Positions 48,100 through 58,000 of a DNA stretch of 64,000 nucleotides are shown piece by piece. Under the pieces are notes generated by a model. It saw only the letters and a program-made list of their open reading frames with translations. It was not told the origin of the DNA and made no database searches. The DNA is from GWA2-66-18 sp964537395 (GTDB lineage: Bacteria > Elusimicrobiota > Elusimicrobia > UBA1565 > UBA9628): contig CAZIBN010000001.1 in NCBI GenBank assembly GCA_964537395.1, forward strand, positions 29,441-93,440. Direction: 5' to 3'. Each line of letters opens with the position of its first letter. Within the stretch, counting starts at the first letter, position 1. Both the position numbers and the translations under genes were made by a program.

Positions 48100-49089
48100 C
48101 TAGCGCCAACCGGGCTTGGCGCGGGAGATCGCGGGGCGGTCCTCGCCGAAGCGGAACAGCATCGAATACTTGAGCACGTCGCCGAGCGCGCTCGACGGCG
48201 ACCAGGCGAAGTCGATCTCCATCGCGCGCCACGCGAGCCCGAAGCCGAGCGAGGCGCCCGCGAGGCCGCCCGCGTCGGTGCGGCCGGTGTTGTAGCCGCC
48301 GCGGACGGCGGCGGACAGGCCCGGGGCAGGCGTCCAACGCCGCTCCGCGCCGAAGCCGAGGGACGGCGTGTCCTGCTTGGGGACATCGAGCTGGGCCGCG
48401 AGCAGCCAGCCCGCGAGCGTGCGATAGGAGCCGCCCGCGTAATAGACCGTCGGGAGCGGATCGGCGACCATCGAGTATCTCAGGCTGCCGCCGAAGCCGC
48501 GCACGCCGGCGCCCGCCGAATAGCGCTCGGCCTTATACAGGAACCCGCCGTCCCAGGTCAAAGCGGTGGCGCGCGCCGTGTCGAGGGAGGAGTCCACGAA
48601 CTTCGCGGTGCCGCCGAAGCCGAGGCTGGTGCCGGCCAGGTTGTAGCCGTAGGACAGCGCATAGGCGCGGTCGGAGGAGGCGAACTTGCCGCTGGGCGTG
48701 TCGGTCTCGACCAGGCCGCGGCGTTCGATCCCCGACGCCGAGAGGCTGTACACGGACAGGGCGGTGACGCCGTAGGCGTTGGCTCTCAGGGGCGAGTCCC
48801 GCCAGCTTAAAACAGGGACCGCGAGCAACGCCGCGTCATAGGCGATCCCCTCGAAGCGCGACTCGTGCGCCGCCGCCGCCTCCACGCGCTCAAGGAAAGC
48901 CAGGCCCGCGGGATTGTACCAGGAGGCGTAGACGTCATCGGCGACGCCGCTCAGGGACTCGCCCATCGCGGCCCCGCGCGCGCCAGGCGCCAGGCGCAGG
49001 AAGGCGCCGGCCGCCGTGCCCTTGCCGGACGCGGCCGCGTGCCCGGCTGACGCGACAAGGATCAAAGCGGCGAGAAGCGCCCTGATCAT
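48100..49089 (-). CDS. PorV/PorQ-like outer-membrane protein
   Basis: 329 residues: signal peptide (ALLAALILVASAGHAAA), then the typical N-terminus of this family (GTAAGAFLRLAPGARGAAMGESLSGVADDVYASWYNPAGLAFLE) and a beta-barrel of alternating strands ending in an aromatic/Arg end. PorV is a type IX secretion partner that hands C-terminal-domain substrates to the surface. It is coupled by ATGA to the giant protein, whose C-terminal domain looks like such a substrate. Confidence 0.85.
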   Translation of the reverse strand: MIRALLAALILVASAGHAAASGKGTAAGAFLRLAPGARGAAMGESLSGVADDVYASWYNPAGLAFLERVEAAAAHESRFEGIAYDAALLAVPVLSWRDSPLRANAYGVTALSVYSLSASGIERRGLVETDTPSGKFASSDRAYALSYGYNLAGTSLGFGGTAKFVDSSLDTARATALTWDGGFLYKAERYSAGAGVRGFGGSLRYSMVADPLPTVYYAGGSYRTLAGWLLAAQLDVPKQDTPSLGFGAERRWTPAPGLSAAVRGGYNTGRTDAGGLAGASLGFGLAWRAMEIDFAWSPSSALGDVLKYSMLFRFGEDRPAISRAKPGWR

Positions 49090-52000
49090 TTGATCACCGC
49101 CATCTTGAAGCTCTTGCGCGTGGAGCCGATCACGACCTGCCCGATGTACAATCCGCTCGCCACATCACGCCCGTCGTCGGAACGCCCATCCCAGCCCTGA
49201 TAATAAGACTGCCCGGCCGCCAAGGTGCCCATGTCGAGCGTGCGGATCAGGCGGCCGGTCACGTCGAAGACGAGAAGCTTGCCCGCGCCCGTCAGGCCCG
49301 TCGGCACGGCGACCCGGATCATGGTGCCGCGCACCGTCATGACGCCCGCGCCGTGGATCGTCGTCACGGACTTGATCTGAAGATCGAACGGGTTGGGGAA
49401 GTTGTAGGCCTCCAGGCCGCCGCCATGCGCGGAGCCGCCGATAGCGCTCGCGCCGGAGGCGAGCAGGACGAAGGTCGAGAAGTGGCTGACGTTGTAGGTG
49501 ATCGAGCGCGCCGTCGTATCGAGCGCCGCCGCCCCTCCCAGCGCGTCAGGCTGAAGGACATACTGCCCCGAGCCCGGGTTGTACCAGTAGAGGTTCAGGG
49601 CGGCGGGGCTGGCCGCGGCGCTCGAGTAGACGACCGTGAGCTGGGCGGGGCGGGCGAGGGTCGACGGCACGCCGGCCGGAAGCTCGATCTCGTAGAAGTC
49701 GCTCTGCGCGGACATGGTCGCGGGCAAGGCCGCGGCGGCCGCGCGCAGGGTCGACGTCAAGGCCCCGGCGGTCACTCCGGCGACCGTGGACGCGCGACGC
49801 AAGGTCACCACCACGTTCGAGGATGCGTCCACGAGGAACGCCCCGCGCGGAAGGACCAAGCGGCCCGCGTCACCCCCGCTGACGAGGACGCCGCCGACCG
49901 AGTTGGCCACGACCGCGCGGTGCGCGCCGGCCTCGCCCGTGAAGAACGCGGCGGTCGTGGCCGCGACGAGCTCGCGGGCCGACGGATCGACGGCGTCGTA
50001 ATCGAGAGACGAGGTCATAGCCGACGCGCGCAACGTGAAGCTCGACTCGCCGACGCCGGCGTCATAGTCCACGGTGAGCCGGCGGCGGTCGTTGGAGAGG
50101 CTCGCCCCGGACAGGACGCCGGTGGCGGACACCGTGGACACGACCAAGGACGGATCGTCGTCGGAGACCGTGCGCGCGCGCAGCGGCCTGGAGAACAGGA
50201 ACTCGACCGTGGTGCGCCCGCCGGCCCGGCGAGAGCTCGCGGAGACGGTCGGCGCGGGAGGGCGCACGACGAGGTTGAGGATGCGCGCCTCGGCCGTGCT
50301 CGTGAGCACCACGGAGGCGGCCTCCGCGGGGGCCGCGGCCTCGTCTGCGGATGTGAGCACGAGCACGCGATAGGCGCGGCCCGCGCGCAGGCCGCCTATT
50401 TTATAGGCGACGGCGGCGCGCGCGGCGGCGTCGCGCGTGACCGAGCCGTAGATGAATTCGGAGAGATCGGAGGTCACGGCCGCGACCGAGCGCAGCTCAT
50501 CGTCGGGGACGGGCGAGCCGTCGGGAAGGCGAAGGGAGCCCGAGACGATGCCGCCGCCGCCGAGAGTCAGGACGCCGAGATCGGAGAGCGCTCCGGTGAT
50601 GATCACCGAGCGGACGAGGCTCGCCTGGCCGGACGCGGCGACCGTCAGCCGGTAGGAGCCGGTCGCGAGCGACGGGATCGAGAAACGGCCGTCGGGCTCG
50701 GTGCGCAAGGCGAGGTCGGCCAAGGGGTCGTCCGCGGGAAGCACACCGCCGCGCTGGAGGAACAGCGCCGCGCCCGGCGCCTCGGCGACGGCGCCGCCGA
50801 GCGCGGAGAACAGGGGCGTGCCGTCGGAGGAGGCGACGCGTCCGGTCAAGGTCGCGAGCGCTGGGGCCAGGGCGAAGTTCTGCGCCGCGCCGCTCGAGAC
50901 GTCCAGGGAGGAGATGCGCGCCGAGGCATGCGCGGGGCCGCCCGCCGTGAGGTCGTACCAGCGCACCAAGGGGCTCAGGCCGCGCAGAAGGTAGCGACCG
51001 GCGGCGTCGGCCGTCGCTGTAGGCCCCTCGCGGCGGCCCTCGGGCGCGCCGGAGCGCAGGGAGGCCCGCGCCGAGACGAGGGCGCCGGCGACCGGCAGGC
51101 CGGTCGCGGCGTCGCTGACGAGGCCCGAGACGGCCGCGCCGGAGAACAGCGGCACCACGCCGAGGTCGGCGGCCTGCCCCGCGGCGAGCGTCACGCCGGA
51201 GACGCGCGCGGGAACGAAGGCGACCGCGCCCGGCGTCGCGTCCGCCGGTCCGGCGAATTCGATGTCGTAGGTCCCGGGCTGAAGCCCGTCGAGGACGACG
51301 CGCCCCTCGGCGTCCACGACCGAGCCGTCGAGCGCCGTGCGGGCCGAGACCGACCCGCCGGCCGCGTACGGCACCGCCGTCGCGCGCGCGGTGAAGCCGC
51401 GCGGCAATAGGAACGAGTTCTCGGCGGAGACGAGGACATGATCCTCGGTGCCGTCGGGCAGGATGCGCACCAGGGATAGCCGCGCCCTGACCGTCGCGGC
51501 CGGCACGAGCGCGATGTCGCGGCCGTCGAGGTCGGCGCCGGCGAGCACGAGCGGGGCCGGAGGCGCGGTCCAGGCCACGGGCACTCCCAGATCGACGATA
51601 CCGAGGCGATAGGACCCGTCGAGAACGCCATCGATCGAATAGGCCGCGCCGTCCGCGCCGCAGGACACGTCGGCGGAGCGCGCCGCGCGGCCGCTCGAAT
51701 CGGTCAAAGCGACACGCACTGTTCGTCCGTTCGCGAGCCCGGGAGGCGCGATCACGCGGCCGGACACGCGCCGTCCGCGGGACAGGCGCAGGGCGGCGCT
51801 CACAGGCGAGGTTCCCACGAGGATAAGCAAGCCATCCTCGGCCGCCTCCGGTCCGTTCAGGGCGTTCTCATCGAGCTCGCCGGGAACACGCAGGCGATAG
51901 AGGCCGGGAGATACGCCCCCGAAAGAGAAAGCCCCGTCGGGGCTGATGCCCGTGATGAAGGCGGCTGAGGCGAAAGGCGCCGTCGACGCGGCGGGCGCGG

Positions 52001-55000
52001 AGCACAGGCCTGCGGCCGGGCCGGTCGAGCGGCGCAGCGGGGCGAACTCGGGGTCGTAGGGCAGCAGCTCGGCGTGGAGCGTCGACAGCGTCCTCGGATT
52101 GGCGTAGCCGAGCATGCAGTACGACGCGCTCGGCGCGGCCGAGAGCACGCCGGCGACGGAGCTCACGGCCACGATGACGGACGCGCCTCCCGCCGTTCTC
52201 GAGGAGAAGGCCATCACGCCCGAGTAGGACAGGCTGCCGGTCACGGTGAAGGTGGCGCCGGACAGATCGAGGCTGAGGGCCGCGGTCGTGCCGTCGACGA
52301 GCGACGCGCGCGCGCGGGCCAGGCCTCCGTTGACGGAGAAAAGCGCTGAGGCGCGCACGCCGCCGGGCGGAAGCGCCGGGGTGAAGACCGTCGCGCTCGA
52401 GCAGTGCAGAAGCATGAAGGCTCCCGTGATGGTCGAGACCTGGGCTCGCGCCGAGGTCACGGTCGGCGCCATCGCGGTCGCGTCGCCGAACACGAGGGGT
52501 GCGGCGCCATCGGGCTCTAAGAGGATTCCAAGCGAACGATAGGAGCTCGTCGAACGGCAGGCGCCGCCCGGGAGCGCCGGCACCTGGATGTCCACGCGCA
52601 GGCGCGCGTCGAGCTTCGCCATCGAGAATGAGACGGCGGCGGTCCCCCCCGCCGTGACGGTCACGGTCGCGCCCTGCGGCGGGACAAGCCCGAAGCCCGG
52701 GAGCGAGGCGCGCAGAGCGTAGGTTCCGGCGTCGAGGCCGGAGAGCACGAAGGCGGCGGAGCTCAAGGTGATATGCGAGCCCAGGCGCAGGCGCGTCGCC
52801 GCGCGGTCGAGCCGTCCGACGCCGAGGGCCTCGATCTCCACCTCATAGCTGCCGACGGGGCAGGCGCCGGCCGCGCCGCCCGGCGCCGGGAAGCATTGGG
52901 TCGCGGAGCGGGTGTCGCCGGGGATCGAGAGAGACCCGGTGATGCTCGCGCCAAGACCGGGCGTCAGATTAAAACCGAGAACATCCGCCGCCCCGGCAAC
53001 CAGGAGCGTCGTCGAGGAGACCGTGAATCCGGGCGCGCGCGCGAACACGGTCCAGGTTCCCGGGTCCAGGCCGTACAGCACGTACGCGCCGCTCGACGCC
53101 CCGGAGACCGGCGGAACCGAGGAGACGAAGACGCCGCCAAAGGCGCCCGCCTCGGACTGGCCCGCGAGACGCGCCGAGATCGTGACGAAGGTCCCGTAGG
53201 CGGCGGTCGTGGGCAGGACGACGTAGCCGAACACGTTCGTCTTCTTCGTCAAAGCCACGCTCAGGTCCAGGCCTCCCCCGGCGGGCACGCTGATCCCGGC
53301 CACGCGCGTCGAAAGGCCCAGCTCCGTGAACTCCATATCCACGTCATAGAGACCGGGCGTGACGGCCGTGACGCTCCAGGTGCTCGCCGTGCGCCCGAAC
53401 AACGGGCCGCCGTCGTCCGTGGAAGCGGAGCCCGAGGAGAGACGCAGCGGGCCGGAGAAGGCCGCCGTGCCGTCCGGAAGCCGCGCGACGAAGCCGCCAA
53501 GAACCTCGCGCGGAGACGGCATCGGCGCGAGCAACGCGATGCGCAGGTAGGCGGTCGCGGGCAAAGTCAAGGCGCCGAGGTCAGCGAGCGGCGACGCGGC
53601 CGCACCCGCCGCGAACGCGGTCGAGAGCGTCACCGCGCGGCCGAGGATGACCGCGGAGGTGGCGACGTTGAGCGCATAGGGCAGCCCCGCCCGCAGGCCG
53701 CGCAGCTCGAAGTAGCCCGTCGAGGACGCCACCGCCCAGCGGCCGTCGCCCGCGCCCGTCCCGTTGACGCGCACGCGCGCGCCGGCGCCGCGCGCGCCGA
53801 GGCGTCCCGCGTAGCCGGCGGTCGGCGGGACCACGATCTCGAGCGCGCGGTTGATCGCCGCGCCGCCGGCCGCGCGCAGGCGTACCTTGTAGCGGCCCGC
53901 CGCGGCGTAAACGGGCGGAGACTGCGTACGGTCGAGGCCGTCCCAGGCGAGCACGATCGGATGGTCCGCGTCGCCGTGCCCCGTCGCGGAGAAGAGGGGC
54001 GGGTAGAAGCTGACGCTATCGGTCGAGGCCACCGCCTCCCACAGCATGTCCGGCTGGGCGAAGGTGAAGCGTATCTGCGCGAAGGCGCCCGCGGGGTCGG
54101 CCGCGGAGAGCAGCGCGCTCGTGGTCCCCGGCGACGGAGTTCCCGTGTCGATCGAAACGGAGGTGAAGACGGGGAGAGCCGCGCGCAGACGAACGGAGCG
54201 GACCGCCTCGACCGCGATCGGGAGGAAGGTGCTGCTGACGAGGGTCGCGGTCGCGCGCAGGACGAGCTCAGCCGGCGCATCGGTCGAGGTCCACACCGAG
54301 AACGAGGGCGAAGCGGCGGCAAGCGTGCCCGTCGAGAGCCCGACAGTGGAAATCGAAACGCCGGTCGCGTTGAAGAACTGGGCCCCCGTGTCCAGGACGG
54401 CGCTCCCACCGTTGAGCACGGACAGCGACAGGGACACCGTGCCCGACGACACTCCCGGCTTCGGGTTGCCGCAGAGATCGGTCACGAGAAGCTGCATCGT
54501 GCCCGACGCCGTCAGCGGAGCGAGCGACAGCGGCGAAGGATCGAGGAAGGTCAGGAAGCTCGTGGTCCCGGCGCTCAAGGTGACGGAAGGCGCCGTCGAC
54601 AGCGGGAGCAAGGTCCCCGACGCGTCGCCGCGCGTCATCACGGCGAAGGACTGCAGGCCGCGGCCCGACGGGCCAAACGGCGGATTGCCGCGGTAGGTCA
54701 GGACGACGGACTGGCCCGGCAGGTAGGATTGCGCGGAGCCCATCGGCACGCTGAGCAGGAGCCAGCCCGGGCCCAACGGCACCACGCCAGAGGACGCCGG
54801 CGAGACCACAGCGGTCGTCGAGCCGAGCGTCGCGGCCAAAGATGTCGAGGCCGCGTGCCAATAGCCGAGCGGCGGAGGATACACGGTCGTCGTGCCGAGC
54901 GGAATGGTCCAGCCGTCGGGAACGCGCACGGCGAGCGCTCCGCCGGGGCCGATGCCCGACGCTCCCACGGTGAAGGTCACGGTCGAGATGATCTCCTGGC

Positions 55001-58000
55001 AACCGGGGGCGGTGGACGGGAACACGGAGCCGGCCCCCTGGCCGTCCCGCGCGCCGAAGGAGAGCATGCTGCGGTCGAAGGTGAAGGTGCTCGTGGCCTG
55101 GCTGGTCAGGCCTGTCGGATTGCTGGCCTGCATGGTCAAGCGGAAGCGATGGCCGTCGACGAATGTCGCCTCGGCCGACCCCAGGAACCAGGTCGTGCTC
55201 GTGGTCAGAGGGAAGGCGAGAGTCGTCGTGGCGTAGAACGCGCCGGCGGAGACGAAGGACTGGGTGTTCCAATCGAAATGCAGGCTCGCGTCGAGATCGC
55301 GCAGGTCCACGAGCACGCGCTCCACGGACGACTCATCCGTGACAAAGCCGTTGGGCCCGCCCCCGAGCGTCGCCACGCGGGCGCCGTTGGGGACGAAGCC
55401 GCCAAGGGTCGGGCTCGTCAGGCTCGGCGGAGAAACGCCGAAGACGGCGCTCGTTCCGGAGAAGACGCCGGGCTGGGTCAGGTCCGTCGCGGACAAGGTG
55501 AAGCTGCCGGTCGTGTAGATGATGATCCCCGAGATGACCGCCTGCCCGCCGGCAAGGGCCTGAGGCGCGGGCAAGGTCGCCGAGGCGGCCGAGACCGACA
55601 GCGCCGCCGTGTGTGTGATCGTCGCGATCACGTTCCAGTAGCTGTCCACCGCCCGCACGGTCGCCGAGAACGGTATGCCCTTCACGCGCGCCGCGGTGAC
55701 GCCGGTCTTGCCCGCAGCCGTGCCCGGGGCGATGAACTCGCCGGGTAGGATCATCTGCAGACGCACGAGCGCGTCAGGAACCACGCTCAGGGACTTGACC
55801 CCGGTCGCGAAGTTCGCCGTGCCGGTCAGCGTCGTCGTCCGCGGCGAGGGCTCGGCGCTGCGCAAGGTCAACGCAAAGGTCGTGGCACCCTGGATGAGGG
55901 CGCGGGGTGCTGCGACCGTGGCGTTCGGATCGTCCACCGTCAGCGTCACGGTCTCGGTCGCGGACGTCACCGGGTCGAAGCGCGTCGAGAGCGCGCGCAC
56001 GCTCACCGTGATCGAAGCACCCGCCGTGGAGATCGACGGGACGCCCGTCTTGCCGGGCGCAACGCCGAGCGTGAAAGACTCTCCGGGCAGCAGGACGAAC
56101 AGCTGCGGCGTGAAGTCCCAGTTCACGTTCCCGCCCAGGCTATAGCTGCGTCCATCGTCGGCGGGCACGAGAAGCCCGCCGCTCGCGTCGGAATCCGAGA
56201 CCGTGGTCAAGGTGACGCTCGAGACGTTCAAGACCTGCAGGAACCAGGGCGAGCCCGGGACCGTCGAGCGCAGGCGCAGGGACGCGCCGCTCGAGGCTCC
56301 CATGCGGAAGTCGCCGACGCGCAGGATCGCCCCGGCGGCGACCGCGATCGTGCTGCCCGGGACGGCGTCGATCAGATATTGGGCCGTCGTGGTAGCCGAG
56401 AAGGTGACGCTCGACACCGCCTGGCTCAGGCCCCAGAACGCGCCGGTGCCGAGGAAGCTCACGAGCTGGGAGGTGCGCCCGAGCGCGGCGCCGTCGAGCG
56501 TCACCGTGCTGCTCTGGCCGTCGAAGGAGCCGCCCGGGCCCACGAGGAAGCCCGACTGGAAGGAGTGGCTCGAGGAGCCCGCGCGGAACAGGCCCGCGTT
56601 GACCGAGAAGTCGCCGCGCACGCGCAGGAACGAGGCGGCGTTCACCGTGCCCGTGCCCTCGGCGACGAGGTTCCACAGCGTGGAGCCCGGCAGGAGGCTC
56701 AAGGTCTGGCTCGAGGAGCCGACGAGCCTGATCGTCCCGGTCGACGCCGTGCCGAAGTCGATCGCGCCGCCGGTCTGGATCAGGTCGCCGGCGATCGTGA
56801 TCGTCTTCGCGCCGATGGGCCGCACGATGCCGGTCGAGACGACCAGCGAGCCGAGAATGTTCAGATCCGGAGCCTGAAACACCCTGGTGTCGTCGCCCAT
56901 CGCGATCGAGATGTTGCCGAACGTCGTCGTCGAGAGGAACGCGCCGCGCGCGCTCCCAAAGCCTTCGTACACCAGCCAGGAGTTCGCCACGTCGCCGGCG
57001 TAGAACCAGTTCGCTCCCGACGAGGGGATCATATCCGAGCTGCTTCGGAAGGTGATAGACGAGCCGCCGGGCGCGTTGACCACCGTCGAGCCCTGCTTCG
57101 GATCGAAGAAATTGTCTGCACCTTCGAGGATCAGCCCGCCCTCAAGGATCGCGGTCTTATCGTTCGACAGAAAGAGGTTCGCATTGACAATCGAGCCCGA
57201 GCCGATCGTGATTGCAGACGACGTCGGTGCCCAGGTCACCGAGTGGACCGTCGGGACGGAGGCGTAGATGGCGCCTGCCGTGTTCCATCGGTCGCCGGTG
57301 ATCGCCAGCGTGCGGATGCCGGCGTCGAAATACCGTCCCGGATTGATCGTGAAGCTCCCCCACGCCGAATTGAAGCCGATGCGGACCGGATTCGGGTTGT
57401 CCACGACGACGGCGTCGAGCGACGCGAAATTGACCGTCTGCGACGAGGGACCGACCAAGGTCACCGTCGAGCCCGCGAACGTCAGGCCCGCTCCGCCCAG
57501 GATCAGCATGTCGCCGCCGATCGAGACCGCGCGGCCCGCGAAGTTGAGCGAGCCGCGGTGCCACTCGAGCTCGGCGTTCGCCGTCAGCGAGGAGGAGATC
57601 GCCACCCCGGACGTGCTCGACGAGATGAACGCGCCGAAGGAGCTTCCGGAAAGCAAGGTGATGACCTGAGGCACGGTCCCGTTGAACTCGACGCGGCTCG
57701 TCCCTCCCCGCACGGCGCCGCCCGTCTGGGTGAAATAGCCGCGGACGCTGAGCGTCGAGGCGGACAGGTCCACGGTCCCTCCCGCGACCGTCATCGTCGA
57801 GGCGACGGTCACCGTCGTGGACATGATCACGGTCAGGTCGGGCCCGGCGACGTTGAGGAAATCGAACGACGCGCCCGCGACGACCGCGGCCGTCGACCCA
57901 GCCGCACCCGCGAAGGTCACCGTCGATTTGGACAGATAGGCCCTTCCAAGCACGTTCCAATTGCCGCCGACGCTCAGGGCCGTCGCGGAGGCTTTGAGCA

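Noticed and set aside
47979..48173. 64-codon plus-strand ORF in the spacer before HEAT protein 2
   Set aside because: It runs through inverted repeats and into the antisense of the PorV-like gene, with no ribosome site and no recognisable domain.
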